Positions 51,753 to 60,632 of a stretch of DNA of 64,000 nucleotides are shown here, in pieces. Location: contig CAZXUI010000013.1 of NCBI GenBank assembly GCA_964643885.1, positions 1 through 64,000 on the forward strand. Direction: 5' to 3'. The notes beneath the pieces were generated by a model that was not told the origin of the DNA, made no database searches, and worked only from the letters and a program-made list of their open reading frames with translations. Position numbers and translations under genes: made by a program. Each line of letters opens with the position of its first letter. Position 1 is the first letter of the stretch. Source of the stretch: CAADGL01 sp964643885 (GTDB lineage Bacteria; Planctomycetota; Phycisphaerae; UBA1845; Fen-1342).

Positions 51753-52965
51753 GGTGCTTACGCTTCGCGCTGGGCTGAGGAAGCACTTCGAGCACGACCA
51801 TGGTGATGTCGTCTTCCGGGTGCAGCGAGCCCTCGCGCGTATCCAGGTGCATCGAGACCTTGTCGATCAGCGCCTGGGCGTCGCGCTGGGCGCACTGGTG
51901 CAGCAGGGCCGTGTAGGTCGGGCGGCTGGTGAGCGTATCGCGGTCCTCGATCAGCACGTCCTCGACCCCGTCGGTGTAGAAGACCACCTTCTCCCCGTGC
52001 CGCAGCGCGACGGTCTGCTCCTCGAACTCCGGCTCGAGGTCGGGGATGCCGATCAGCCCGCCGCAGGGCTGAAGCTCTTCGAGCGTGCCGTCGGTCTTGA
52101 TGCGGATCGCGTAGGGGTGGCCCCCGCGGGCGAGCGTCAGTTGCAGCGTGGCCGTATCGACCAGTGCGTAGGTCGCGGTCACGAACTGGTGCGTCGGCAG
52201 CCGCTGCTCGGCGATGCGGTTGTGCAGCTCGAGCAGCGCGGCCCGCGGGGCGATGATCTGTTTCGACCCGTTCTGCGCCCGCAGCGTGCAGAGCGACTGC
52301 CGCAGCATCATCGTCATCAGCGCCGCGGCCGTGCCGTGGCCCATCGCGTCGGCGACGAAGATGCCGACGTGCGCCGGGTCGATCGCGAAGACGTCATACA
52401 GATCGCCGCTGACCCACGTCGCCGGCCGATAGAGCGCCGCGAAGCGCAGCGGCGGGTGCTCGGGCAGCTCGCGCGGCAGGAAGTCGCGCTGCAGCCGGCC
52501 GGCCAGCCGCATTTCGTGGTCGATCTCGTTGATATAGCGGTTGAACTGGTTGCCCAGCCGCTGAAGATGATCCAGCTCGACGTCGAGCCGCCGGACCATG
52601 GGGGCGAAATGCGTCAGCGTCGCCAGCCGGCCCAGAATCTCCGCGATCGGCGCCGTCGGCGGTGCGTGCTCGACCAGCGGCTTGTCCGCGCTGTCCGACG
52701 TATCGAGTCCCCACACGAGCGACGCGACGCGCTTCGACGAGAGCGTGTCCAGAATCTCGTCCACGTTGCGCTCGTAGTGAGCGACCTGCTCGCGATCGAG
52801 CACGAACAGCGCCACGTCCGAGTTCTCGACCGCCGGCAGCGGCGCCGGTTGGGTCAGGTCGACGCAGACCGTGGGCAGGCCCTGCTCGCGGAGCTGGCTC
52901 GCAATGCTGCGGGCCCGCGTCGGCGCGCCGTCGAAGAGCAGGATGGGCGTGTGGTTCGTGTGCAT
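51748..52965 (-). CDS. SpoIIE-type serine phosphatase with degenerate receiver-like N-domain
   Basis: The 405-residue protein has an N-terminal receiver-like fold (TPILLFDGAPTRARSIASQL, SDVALFVLDREQ) with the usual acidic site not clearly conserved. A helical linker follows, then a PP2C/SpoIIE domain with the metal motifs VSGDLYDVFA, FVADAMGHGTAA, YTDGVEDV and DDITMVVLEV. Such RsbU/RsbP-like phosphatases dephosphorylate anti-anti-sigma factors in partner-switching. No anti-sigma partner lies nearby. It is convergent with ffh. Confidence 0.92.
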   Translation of the reverse strand: MHTNHTPILLFDGAPTRARSIASQLREQGLPTVCVDLTQPAPLPAVENSDVALFVLDREQVAHYERNVDEILDTLSSKRVASLVWGLDTSDSADKPLVEHAPPTAPIAEILGRLATLTHFAPMVRRLDVELDHLQRLGNQFNRYINEIDHEMRLAGRLQRDFLPRELPEHPPLRFAALYRPATWVSGDLYDVFAIDPAHVGIFVADAMGHGTAAALMTMMLRQSLCTLRAQNGSKQIIAPRAALLELHNRIAEQRLPTHQFVTATYALVDTATLQLTLARGGHPYAIRIKTDGTLEELQPCGGLIGIPDLEPEFEEQTVALRHGEKVVFYTDGVEDVLIEDRDTLTSRPTYTALLHQCAQRDAQALIDKVSMHLDTREGSLHPEDDITMVVLEVLPQPSAKRKHR

Positions 52966-53069
52966 GGGAAGCGTCGGCTCCTCCGCGAGCAGAGGCCGAC
53001 CTCAGACCGGGCCGCGACCGCCGCTTATCGGTCGGTCGACGGACCTGGCTTCCTCGCGCCGGCCGTGCT

Positions 53070-53648
53070 CTATGGAGAAGCGTTGAATACGTCAGGAGGG
53101 ATGGCAATGCGGTCGCCGGCCTTGACCCCCAGCCGCTCGAAGCTACCGGCCTTCATCTCAAGCGCAAACATGGCCGGCTCGACGCTCGGGTAGTTCTGAA
53201 GCGTCAGCGGCGGCATGGTCCAGGTCCGAACAATCGTGCCGTCGGAGCGGGCGTAGGCGATATCCAGGGAGATGACCGTGTTCTTCATCCAGAAGAAGCG
53301 CTGTGCCTCGGCGGGAAAGACGAAGAGCATGCCCTGGTCGTCGGCGATCTCGCCGGCCGTCACGTGCATGAGCCCTTCCTGCTGCGTATCCGGCGTGGCG
53401 GCCAGCCAGACGCGGATTTCCCGGTCTTTGAGCGTGATGACGGATGTCGGCAGCTCGCTGAGTGGAAAGTCGCGCAGGGCGTCGCTCGGGTTGCTTCGCC
53501 CGGTCCCGTTCGAGGGCTGCGAGCTGGAGCCGTTTTCGGCCGCGCCGTCGTCACGCGGACCGCCGACCGACGTTCCGAAGCAGCCGCTGCCCGCGCACAG
53601 CGACATCAGCAAAGCCAGGCCCGCCAGCAGAACCGCACGTGTCGCCAT
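53070..53648 (-). CDS. DUF192 family exported lipoprotein
   Basis: The 192-residue product has a signal peptide ending at Gly-Ser-Gly-Cys (Cys near residue 23), giving a lipoprotein. A Ser/Asn/Gly-rich linker follows. The DUF192 domain starts near residue 70 (VWLAATPDTQQEGLMHV) and has the family core MLFVFPAEAQRFFWMKNTVI, SLDIAYARSDGTIV and VKAGDRIAIP. The family's role is unknown; it is an exported or periplasmic beta-barrel-like protein. Confidence 0.9.
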   Translation of the reverse strand: MATRAVLLAGLALLMSLCAGSGCFGTSVGGPRDDGAAENGSSSQPSNGTGRSNPSDALRDFPLSELPTSVITLKDREIRVWLAATPDTQQEGLMHVTAGEIADDQGMLFVFPAEAQRFFWMKNTVISLDIAYARSDGTIVRTWTMPPLTLQNYPSVEPAMFALEMKAGSFERLGVKAGDRIAIPPDVFNASP

Positions 53649-53938
53649 GATCGGCCTCTCGGTATCCGCGCTGCGATGCGTTCGGGGCGTGCGCCAGGGG
53701 CAGACCCTGGACCGCAGGCGTCAATCAGTCTACCCGTGAGACGATCCGTGTGCCACCGTCGTGGCGGATCGCAGGATCGTCGGAACGAACGCGGTTTCGC
53801 ACGTTCGTGCACAAGGGTGATGGCCCGGCCGGCCCGGCCTGGCCGCTTCCTGCCGCGCGCTTTCAGCGTCCTGCGTGGGATGGGCGCCTGCCCAGGGCGG
53901 CGCTCGCTTCGCTCGCTTGCCCTGGGCTGTCCTGCCGA
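53649..53938. other. Noncoding region upstream of truB
   Basis: No gene is supported. A GCCCAGGGC/GCCCTGGGC inverted repeat (near 53890-53927) encloses CGCTCGCTTCGCTCGC. It merges into the 33-bp tandem array. Confidence 0.45.
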
Positions 53939-54070
53939 GCACCTTCGGTGCGGCCGGAGCGGACCCGCTGCGTACGTTCGGTGCGGCTCGCACGGTTCGG
54001 CCGGGCACCTTCGGTGCGATCCGCGCAGTTCGGCAGCGCACTTTCAGTGCGAGTCGAACGGCATGGCAGC
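53939..54070. repeat. 33-bp tandem repeat array (four copies)
   Basis: Each unit begins with a short hairpin word GCACCTTCGGTGC or a variant at 53939, 53972, 54005 and 54038, exactly 33 bp apart. The rest of each unit is about 20 bases of GC-rich, less conserved sequence. The array ends 59 bp before the truB start and so lies in its leader or promoter region. Confidence 0.88.
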
Positions 54071-54128
54071 CTGGCGGGCGCCCTGCACGCAGCTTGCAAG
54101 CCCCGCCGCGCGGCCTATCCTCAACCCG

Positions 54129-54899
54129 ATGGATGGCCTGATCAATCTCCTCAAGCCGAGCGGGATCAGCAGCGCCCGCGCGCTCGACGCCGTCCGCCGC
54201 ATCACGGGGCAGCGCAAGAGCGGTCACGCCGGCACGCTCGATCCCGCCGCCGACGGCGTCCTGCTCATCTGCCTGGGCAGGGCCACCAAGCTGGTCGAGC
54301 AGCTCATGGATCAGCCCAAGCTCTATCGCGCCGACGCTCGCCTCGACGTCACCAGCGAGAGCTTCGACGCCGCCCGGCCGCTCGTGCCGGTCGAAATCAA
54401 ACGGGTGCCGGCTTTTGAGGATGTGAGCGCCGCCGCCCGCGGGCTCGAGGGAGAGATTCAGCAGATTCCGCCGGCCGTCAGCGCCGTAAAGGTCGGCGGC
54501 CGCCGGGCCTACAAGCTCGAGCGCGCCGGCCAGGCGCCCGCGCTCTCGCCGCGCCCAGTACGGGTCTACTGGATGCAGATTCTGAGCTACGAGTGGCCGG
54601 TGGTGCGCTTCGCGACGGCCTGCGGGCGGGGTACGTATGTCCGCGCCCTGATCCGCGATCTGGGCGCTGCGCTCGGCTGCGGCGGCTGCCTGACATCGCT
54701 GCGGCGGCTGGCGGTGGGCCCGTTTCGCAGCATCGATGCCTGGAGCCTCGATCAAATGCGACACGCCCGAGCCGGCGACGAGTTCCTCGTGCCGCTCGAG
54801 CGTGTTCGCAGTTTGCTGGCGGTGCGCCCGATCCCGATTCCTCCACCGGCGTGGAGTTCAGAGGACGGCGGGCAGCGCGATCCCGCTAGCAGCCCATAG
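54129..54899 (+). CDS. truB: tRNA pseudouridine-55 synthase TruB
   Basis: The 256-residue enzyme converts U55 to pseudouridine in the T loop of tRNAs. It has the TruB start GLINLLKPSGISS, the catalytic aspartate in SGHAGTLDPAADGVL, and QQIPPAVSAVKVGGRRAY. The conserved ATACGRGTYVRALIRDLG-type strand follows. The C-terminus is short, without a clear PUA domain. The ATG is chosen at 54129, where the conserved sequence begins. Confidence 0.94.
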   Translation: MDGLINLLKPSGISSARALDAVRRITGQRKSGHAGTLDPAADGVLLICLGRATKLVEQLMDQPKLYRADARLDVTSESFDAARPLVPVEIKRVPAFEDVSAAARGLEGEIQQIPPAVSAVKVGGRRAYKLERAGQAPALSPRPVRVYWMQILSYEWPVVRFATACGRGTYVRALIRDLGAALGCGGCLTSLRRLAVGPFRSIDAWSLDQMRHARAGDEFLVPLERVRSLLAVRPIPIPPPAWSSEDGGQRDPASSP

Positions 54900-54976
54900 C
54901 CGCCGTGGGGCGGTTCCGGCGCCGCGGCCGCTCGGCCGCAGAGCCCCGCCTGTGCCTCGCGGCGGGCAAAAATAAA

Positions 54977-55079
54977 GAACGATCGGTCGTGTCCCCGTCT
55001 GCGTGCCGCTCCGGCTGAGAAACTCAGCCGGTTTGGGGAGCCCGGCATACGTCTGCGAGACAGAGCAAACCGATCGTTC
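54977..55079. repeat. 103-bp imperfect palindromic element (two-way terminator or MITE-like)
   Basis: The outer arms GAACGATCGGT (54977-54987) and ACCGATCGTTC (55069-55079) pair perfectly. Inside, TGCCG/CGGCA and CTCC/GGAG pair, and the apex is a perfect 9-bp stem CCGGCTGAG-AAA-CTCAGCCGG (55011-55031). TTTTT follows on the plus strand (55081-55085) and CTTTATTTTT on the minus strand. It therefore fits a terminator for both convergent genes, truB and the PEP-CTERM gene. No known riboswitch pattern was matched. Confidence 0.8.
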
Positions 55080-55112
55080 GTTTTTCTATGCGTCTCGGGC
55101 GCGGCGGACGTA

Positions 55113-55859
55113 TCAGACCGATCGACGCCAGATCGCGGCTGCGGCGCCGATCAGCAGCAAACACAGGCTGCCGGGCTCAGGTACGCCGACGACCCGAAAC
55201 GCGAAATCCACCGGCTGATCGTCAAAGTCGGGATGGCCGGCGGAGTCATGCCACTCGAAGTCTCCATAGATTCCTGGGTTGTAGATGTAGCCACCGTCCG
55301 CGATTCCGTCCGGGTTCACCGCGCCGCTGCGCGACGCCATGAAGTTCCGCCCGGTCTGGAAGTTCGCCTCGTTGCCGACCAGCCGCACGCCGAACCAGTA
55401 CTCGCCCGGGTCCAGCGCCAGCCCCTCCGCCAGGTCCACCCGCCCCTCGTACGTCGTGTAGCCCTCGTGCGTGCCCAGCCCGTCGCGAAGCAGCGACCAA
55501 TCCGAATCGTGAACGCTCAGAATCGGATTGAACGTGAACTCGCCGCTGTTCGGGTCGACCACGCGCTCGAAGATGGCGTAGTCGGCCGAGTCATACCCAA
55601 AGCCCGGCGGGCTCGTGCGGATCTGACGGTTTCCGACCCACTCGATCGCCTCGACCACCACGGACTCGTCGAAGTGGGCGTCATCGATCACCCACGTGGC
55701 CGTCTCGAGTGTCGGACCGACCTGCGTCCGCCGCTCCGCGCTCAGGTGGCGCGTCGCGTCGTACGAATCGGCCGGATAGTTGTCCCAGAGAATGTCTGCA
55801 TGGGCGACCATCGAGCCGACCCCAAGCAAGAGTGAGGCCACGGCGAAACGTGCTCTCAT
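55113..55859 (-). CDS. PEP-CTERM sorting-domain protein
   Basis: The 248-residue product has a signal peptide (MRARFAVASLLLGVGSMVAH; cleavage near AHAD). Its mature domain starts ILWDNYPADSYDATRHLSAE, then EYWFGVRLVGNEANFQTGRN. The C-terminus is a PEP-CTERM tail (VPEPGSLCLLLIGAAAAIWR). The mature domain is reminiscent of planctomycete choice-of-anchor proteins that describe a rotated beta-sandwich; function is unknown. GGGAGGG lies 5 bases before the ATG at 55859. Confidence 0.87.
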   Translation of the reverse strand: MRARFAVASLLLGVGSMVAHADILWDNYPADSYDATRHLSAERRTQVGPTLETATWVIDDAHFDESVVVEAIEWVGNRQIRTSPPGFGYDSADYAIFERVVDPNSGEFTFNPILSVHDSDWSLLRDGLGTHEGYTTYEGRVDLAEGLALDPGEYWFGVRLVGNEANFQTGRNFMASRSGAVNPDGIADGGYIYNPGIYGDFEWHDSAGHPDFDDQPVDFAFRVVGVPEPGSLCLLLIGAAAAIWRRSV

Positions 55860-56315
55860 AACGACCCTCCCAGTCCCGCGCTTGGGGGGGTGTGCTTCTA
55901 TCCCCTCTCGGACAGCGCGCACCGCCTCCTGGTGGCCAGTCGAGAGCTTTCGGCCGGCCGGCGCAGAGTTCTAAAGTGCCACAGAACGTAGCTGCGGCGT
56001 CCCCTCGCTCGCGTCCTCACGCGAAACGTAGCTGCGCTGTGAAACCGCGAGGGATGGACCGTCGAGACAGAGGTGCCATCCGACCAATGCTAGGCACGGC
56101 CGGAGGCCGGATTCAAATCAGCGGGGCAGAATTGAGGCGGCGCCAGGGCCGATTCGGTGAGCGCTGGGTGAGTTTCGGGCGGCCGGCGGGGGCGTCAAGC
56201 GCTCGCCCGCCGCGTTCAGCGATATTTTCTCAGCCGCCCGGCCCCTACGACGGCGGGCCGACCGGCGATAAAATTTGCCGAACGACGGTCGCCGATTCGT
56301 TCGGGGCTGCTGGGG
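55860..56315. other. Noncoding region before the dyad array
   Basis: No gene is supported. The word AACGTAGCTGCG occurs at 55987 and 56025. The remainder is unremarkable GC-rich DNA leading to array B. Confidence 0.4.
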
Positions 56316-56648
56316 GACCGGTCTCTGACCGGTCTTGAATGTTGGGGGACCGGTCTCTGACCGGTCTTGAATGTGGGGGACCGGTCTCTGACCGGTCTTG
56401 AATGTGGGGGACCGGTCTCTGACCGGTCTNNNNNNNNNNNNNNNNNNNNNNNNNNNNNNNNNNNNNNNNNNNNNNNNNNNNNNNNNNNNNNNNNNNNNNN
56501 NNNNNNNNNNNNNNNNNNNNNNNNNNNNNGGGGGACCGGTCTCTGACCGGTCTTGAATGTGGGGGACCGGTCTCTGACCGGTCTCGAATGTTGGGGGACC
56601 GGTCTCTGACCGGTCTTGAATGTTGGGGGACCGGTCTCCGACCGGTCC
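56316..56648. repeat. Tandem array B of GACCGGTC dyads, interrupted by an N gap
   Basis: Units GACCGGTC-TCT-GACCGGTC begin at 56316, 56348, 56379 and 56410, then after the gap at 56534, 56565, 56597 and 56629, a period of 31-32 bp. Linkers are TTGAATGT(T)GGGG and are conserved. The core is the same as in array A (31758-31962), but the linkers differ. The last unit has TCC as its centre. A run of 100 N (56430-56529) lies inside, so the true copy number is unknown. It ends about 50 bp before a tRNA gene. Confidence 0.92.
56430..56529. other. Assembly gap (100 N)
   Basis: The gap has exactly 100 N, a conventional placeholder length. It lies inside tandem repeats, which explains the assembly break. 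Real length and content are not known. Confidence 0.98.
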
Positions 56649-56699
56649 GTTGCTGAAATGCCAGTCGGCACCGAATGCAGCGCGGCTGCCAGGAACCGC

Positions 56700-56773
56700 G
56701 GGCGGTTAGCTCAGTTGGCCAGAGCATCTCGTTTACACCGAGAGGGTCACAGGTTCGAGTCCTGTACCGCCCA
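56700..56773 (+). tRNA. tRNA-Val (anticodon UAC)
   Basis: The sequence folds as a full cloverleaf. The acceptor stem is GGGCGGT/ACCGCCC, with D arm GCTC..GAGC, anticodon stem TCTCG/CGAGA with loop TTTACAC (anticodon TAC, reading GUA), and T arm ACAGG/CCTGT with loop TTCGAGT. The discriminator is A. The CCA end is not encoded. It is preceded by repeat array B. Confidence 0.97.
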
Positions 56774-56822
56774 TCCTGCACTCTGAAGAACCCTGCCGCA
56801 CCGCCCGCGGTGACGAAGTCGG

Positions 56823-58064
56823 CTATACCCCCCGCACGCGCGCGAGCTGCTGACCCGGCAGGCGCCGCACGAGCCCCTTCAGCTCCAGCGAAGTGACCGC
56901 CGCCAGGACTTCGCCCACCGGCGCGGAAACCCGAGCGAGGAGCACGTCGGAGAGGATCGGATCGGCCGAGAGCGTCGAGAGGACCTTCTGCTCCAGCTCC
57001 GTGAGGGCCGCGAAGAGCGGCGCGGCATCGGCAACGTCGACGGCGGCTGATTTTGATGAGGCTCGCGAGCGCGGCCGGCGCGTCGCATCGCCGCCGGCGA
57101 GCTGCGTTCCGCCGGCCCGGCCGTCGTCGCCCGACGCCGCTTTCGGCCGCAGCGCCCGCCCGACATCGCCCAGCTCGGCCAGCACGTCTTCGAGGCACGT
57201 GACGAGCTTCGCCCCGCCGTCGCGGATCAGCGAATTCGTACCGAACGAGGTCGCGTCCTGGACGCGCCCAGGTACGGCGAAGACCTCGCGGTTGTACTCG
57301 CTGGCCAGCCGGGCGGTGATCAGCGCTCCGCTGCGCGCCGCCGCCTCCACGACGATCACCCCGAGCGACATGCCGGCGATGATTCGATTCCGCCCCGGGA
57401 AGTTCGTCGCCCGCACAGGCGAAGCCATCGGCAGCTCGCTCACCCACGCCCCGTGCTCGAGCAGACGCTCGGCGAGCGAGCGGTTCTCCGGCGGATAGAT
57501 ATCGACCAGTCCGTTGCCCAGCACCGCGATCGACCGGCCGCCCGCGTCGAGCGCCCCGTGCTGCGCGAACGCGTCGATGCCGCGGGCCAGCCCGCTGATC
57601 ACCGTGAAGCCGGCGCCGGCCAGCAGCTCGCCGAAGCGCCGCGCCTGCTCGCTGCCGTAGATCGAGCATCGCCGGCTCCCGACGACGGCGATGGCGACCG
57701 CGTCCGTGCGCCGCAGCTCGCCCTTCACGAACAGAACGATCGGCGCATCGGGAATCTGCCGCAGGCCGACCGGATAGTCCTCGTCGGCCAGGCAGATGAT
57801 CCGCACGCCGTGCTCGGCCGCAGCGTCGAGCTCGCGATCGATCACGACCGAATCGCGGGCGCGGGCGATCCGGTCCGACCCGTCGCGGCCGATGCCATGC
57901 ACGCTCTCGAGCTGCCCGGCCGTCGCCGTGAGGGCCGCCTGTGCGCTGCCGAACCGCTGGACGAGCCGCCCGAAGAGGATCGGCCCGACACCGTCCGTCA
58001 GGGCCCAGTGCAGATGAGCCCGCCCGGCCTCGGTGATCGTTTGCGGCGCTTGCTCTGCGGCCAT
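56823..58064 (-). CDS. dprA: DNA processing protein DprA
   Basis: The 413-residue protein loads RecA on incoming single-stranded DNA during natural transformation. It has an N-terminal helical SAM-like region (residues 15-75) and the Rossmann-type DprA core: VVGSRRCSIYGSEQARRF, ISGLARGIDAFAQHGAL, YPPENRSLAERLLEHGA and NFPGRNRIIAGMS. A C-terminal winged-helix-like domain with a linker follows (residues 345-413). The core motifs are intact. It starts 2 bp after the upstream unknown gene, so the two form an operon. Confidence 0.95.
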   Translation of the reverse strand: MAAEQAPQTITEAGRAHLHWALTDGVGPILFGRLVQRFGSAQAALTATAGQLESVHGIGRDGSDRIARARDSVVIDRELDAAAEHGVRIICLADEDYPVGLRQIPDAPIVLFVKGELRRTDAVAIAVVGSRRCSIYGSEQARRFGELLAGAGFTVISGLARGIDAFAQHGALDAGGRSIAVLGNGLVDIYPPENRSLAERLLEHGAWVSELPMASPVRATNFPGRNRIIAGMSLGVIVVEAAARSGALITARLASEYNREVFAVPGRVQDATSFGTNSLIRDGGAKLVTCLEDVLAELGDVGRALRPKAASGDDGRAGGTQLAGGDATRRPRSRASSKSAAVDVADAAPLFAALTELEQKVLSTLSADPILSDVLLARVSAPVGEVLAAVTSLELKGLVRRLPGQQLARVRGV

Positions 58065-58066
58065 CG

Positions 58067-59047
58067 TCAGTCGCCCTCGCTCCGCTCGCTCGACTCCAGG
58101 AGCATCTGCACGGTCAGCGCGTCGTGCTCGCGCGCGTTACGGATCGCGTCGGCCGCGCGCTCCCGGCCGGAATGCGTTTCCAGCTCGCGCTGCACCGCGG
58201 CCGCGTCCGCGAGCGGCCTGAGCAGGTGCAGATACTCGTCGCATGCCGCCGCCCAGCGAGCGGCGACGCTGCTCGATCGGCTCTCGCAGACGGCCGGCGA
58301 GCGCAGCCAGCCGACCAGCGCTGCGCGGGCATTGCACAGGACGCGGGCGAAGGCGGCGTGCGTGAGCGCGGCGGCCCGCGTCGGCACGCCGGCGGGCGGG
58401 TGTTCGAGCGCCGCCACCCACAGGTCGTACGCCGCCCGTCCACAGGCGATCCCGGCCGACTGCGCATCGCGCCACTCCGCCACGGCCGCCGCGAGCGCCT
58501 GCTGCGTGACGCGATCGTCGAGCGGGTCGACGGCCGGCCCGAGCTCCTCGATGACGTACGCCAGGTGTGCGGCGCCGATCAGCGGCATCGGCTCGCCTTT
58601 GTGCAGGCAGGTAAAGCCGACGACCATGTCGTCGCGGACCTCCGTGATCACGCCCCAGAAGTCCTCGCGCGGCGGCGGCCAGCCGCGCCACGCGAGCACG
58701 AGCTGCTCGTGCTCGATCGCCCGGCGGATCAGCGGCAGGTAGCTGTCGCGAAAGTGAGCCGGGAATTCCGCCGAGCGCCGCAGCCCGCGGGCCGCGAGCG
58801 GCGGGTGAAGCTCGCGCAGCCGCACGCCCAGCAGCTCGGCCGCGGCGGGAAGATGGCGCTCGCGTCCGAGCCAGGGCCAGGCCGCCGGCGACTCCTCTGC
58901 CGCGGCCGTCACGAGCGTTCCCAGCCCCAGCGCGGCGACGAGCCGCTCGTATTCATGCTGCCGGCCGGCTGCGGCCAGCACGGCGCGCAGGGCGACCGCG
59001 AGGGTCTCGGTGTGATCGGGCTGCTCGGTCCAGGGCAGTGTTCGCAT
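58067..59047 (-). CDS. Protein of unknown function upstream of dprA
   Basis: The 326-residue product has no signal peptide. The N-terminal part has HTETLAVALRAVLAAAGRQH and WRGWPPPREDFWGVITEVRD, a pattern that recalls the papain-like BtrH-type domain, but this is weak. The C-terminal 150 residues are helical (ALTHAAFARVLCNARAALVG). It is followed 2 bp later by dprA and is likely co-expressed with it. I do not assign a function. Confidence 0.75.
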   Translation of the reverse strand: MRTLPWTEQPDHTETLAVALRAVLAAAGRQHEYERLVAALGLGTLVTAAAEESPAAWPWLGRERHLPAAAELLGVRLRELHPPLAARGLRRSAEFPAHFRDSYLPLIRRAIEHEQLVLAWRGWPPPREDFWGVITEVRDDMVVGFTCLHKGEPMPLIGAAHLAYVIEELGPAVDPLDDRVTQQALAAAVAEWRDAQSAGIACGRAAYDLWVAALEHPPAGVPTRAAALTHAAFARVLCNARAALVGWLRSPAVCESRSSSVAARWAAACDEYLHLLRPLADAAAVQRELETHSGRERAADAIRNAREHDALTVQMLLESSERSEGD

Positions 59048-59215
59048 CGCTTCGAATCACCGGTGGTGGGAGGCGTCTCCCGCGGTCCGACAGGGTAGCG
59101 TCGCGGCGGCCGGTGGGCACGCAGCCGCGGCATGCAAAGTGCCGATAGACTGGCGGCCGGAGCGCGGCAGTGGGCCGCCGGCGATCGGCAAAGGATTGTG
59201 CGAGCGGAGTTTACG

Positions 59216-59497
59216 ATGAAGGCTGAGCAGCGGGGTGCGTCGGGGTCGGCACAACTGAAGCGCAATCGCCGCGCGGGCGGCGCGGGTCTTGCGGCCGCTT
59301 TGCTGGCGGGCGGTCTGGTGAGCGGCTGCAACGACGACGAGGCTCTGCGGGCGTTCCGTGACGCGGCCGCGAACGGGCTCCAGAGCGGTGCATCGGCGAT
59401 CGCCGACGGTCTGATCGACGGCGCGTTCGCGGTCTTCACGCTCGGCGCGGACGAGCAGTCCGACGGCGGCAGCGAGGAGACGACGGACGGGGGCTGA
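59216..59497 (+). CDS. Small putative lipoprotein
   Basis: The 93-residue product starts at ATG 59216, with GGAG 6 bases upstream. Its signal peptide has a basic start, a hydrophobic core (GAGLAAALLAGGLVSG) and Cys in a lipobox-like VSGC. The mature part is short and Asp/Gly-rich (CNDDEALRAFRDAAANGLQS). The family is unknown. It lies 113 bp before mqnD on the same strand. Confidence 0.65.
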   Translation: MKAEQRGASGSAQLKRNRRAGGAGLAAALLAGGLVSGCNDDEALRAFRDAAANGLQSGASAIADGLIDGAFAVFTLGADEQSDGGSEETTDGG

Positions 59498-59610
59498 TGG
59501 GCGACCGCTCGGTCGGGCCGGCCTGGCGGCGCTTTGACCGTCCAACGGACTCGTGAAACAATCTCCCGCGGCGTGGGCGACACCGCCGTCACGAGCGCGA
59601 GGAGATGCGC

Positions 59611-60444
59611 ATGAGAATCCGCCTGGGGCACAGTCCGGACCCGGACGACGCCTTCATGTTCTACGGACTGGCCAGCGGGGCGGTGGACGGTGCGCCGCTG
59701 GAGTTCGAGCACATCCTGGAAGACATCCAGACGCTCAATGAGCGGGCGATGCGGGGGGAGTATGAAGTGACGGCCATCAGCATCCACGCCTATCCGTATG
59801 TCGCCGGCCGCTACGCGCTGTGCTCCTGCGGCTCGAGCATGGGCGACGGGTACGGTCCGATGGTTGTGGCGCGCGAGAAGCTGTCTGTGGACGAGCTGCG
59901 CGGCATGAGGATCGCCGTGCCGGGTCTGATGACGACGGCCTACCTGGCGCTGCAACTGCTGCTGGGCAAGTCGTCGTTCGAGCCGCGGGTGATGATGTTC
60001 GACCAGATTCCGGACGCGGTGGCGCAGGGCGAGGTGGACGCGGGGCTCATCATTCACGAAGGGCAGCTCACCTACGCGCGGCAGGGGTTGGCGAAGATCG
60101 TCGACCTGGGCGAGTGGTGGATGGAGCGGACGAACCTGCCGCTGCCGCTGGGCGGCAACGTGATCCGGCGCGACCTGGGGCCTGAGCTGAGCAGCCGGAT
60201 TCAACGGCTGATGCGCGAGAGCATCCGCTACAGCCTGGAGAACCGCGGGCGGGCGGTGGAGTACGCGCTGAAGTTCGGGCGGGGGCTGGACCGCGAGCTG
60301 GCGGACCGGTTCGTGGGGATGTACGTGAACGACTGGACGCTCGACTATGGGCCGCGGGGGCGCGAGGCGATCCGGCGGCTGCTTCATGCGGGGGTGGCCG
60401 CGGAGCTGGTTCCGGATCCGGGTTCGATCGACTTCGTCGAGTAG
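59611..60444 (+). CDS. mqnD: 1,4-dihydroxy-6-naphthoate synthase MqnD
   Basis: The 277-residue enzyme converts cyclic dehypoxanthine futalosine to 1,4-dihydroxy-6-naphthoate in the futalosine route to menaquinone. It starts RIRLGHSPDPDDAFMFYGLA, the MqnD signature. It has TAISIHAYPYVAGRYALCSC, SSMGDGYGPMVVA and the late LPLPLGGNVIRRDLG. The start is set at 59611 because GAGGAG lies 6 bases upstream and conserved sequence begins there. Other pathway genes are not in this window. The presence of mqnD implies menaquinone-based respiration. Confidence 0.95.
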   Translation: MRIRLGHSPDPDDAFMFYGLASGAVDGAPLEFEHILEDIQTLNERAMRGEYEVTAISIHAYPYVAGRYALCSCGSSMGDGYGPMVVAREKLSVDELRGMRIAVPGLMTTAYLALQLLLGKSSFEPRVMMFDQIPDAVAQGEVDAGLIIHEGQLTYARQGLAKIVDLGEWWMERTNLPLPLGGNVIRRDLGPELSSRIQRLMRESIRYSLENRGRAVEYALKFGRGLDRELADRFVGMYVNDWTLDYGPRGREAIRRLLHAGVAAELVPDPGSIDFVE

Positions 60445-60632
60445 TGCGGCGCGGCGCGCGGCGGGCGGCGGGTCTGCCTGGCGCTGTGCGTGGTGGCGTG
60501 CCGGGGGGTTTTGGTGCTGGGCGGCTGGTTGCGCGGCGGAACGCCGGGCGCGGCCGCACGCGAAGTCGGCCGCGTGTGCGTACAATGCGCTCACGCGCCA
60601 CCGCCGGCGCGCTGCAAGCAAGGAGCGCCGCC

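Noticed and set aside
53750..54418. Open frame over the 33-bp repeats
   Set aside because: It only reads 11-residue repeats from the tandem array and runs over the truB start in another frame.
54977..55079. Known riboswitch (cyclic-di-GMP, TPP, SAM or glycine)
   Set aside because: The conserved cores of these classes are absent, and the element lies between the 3' ends of two convergent genes where a leader is not expected.
56316..56773. Integration site (att) at tRNA-Val
   Set aside because: No integrase and no repeat of the tRNA 3' end was found nearby; the array upstream is a local tandem repeat.
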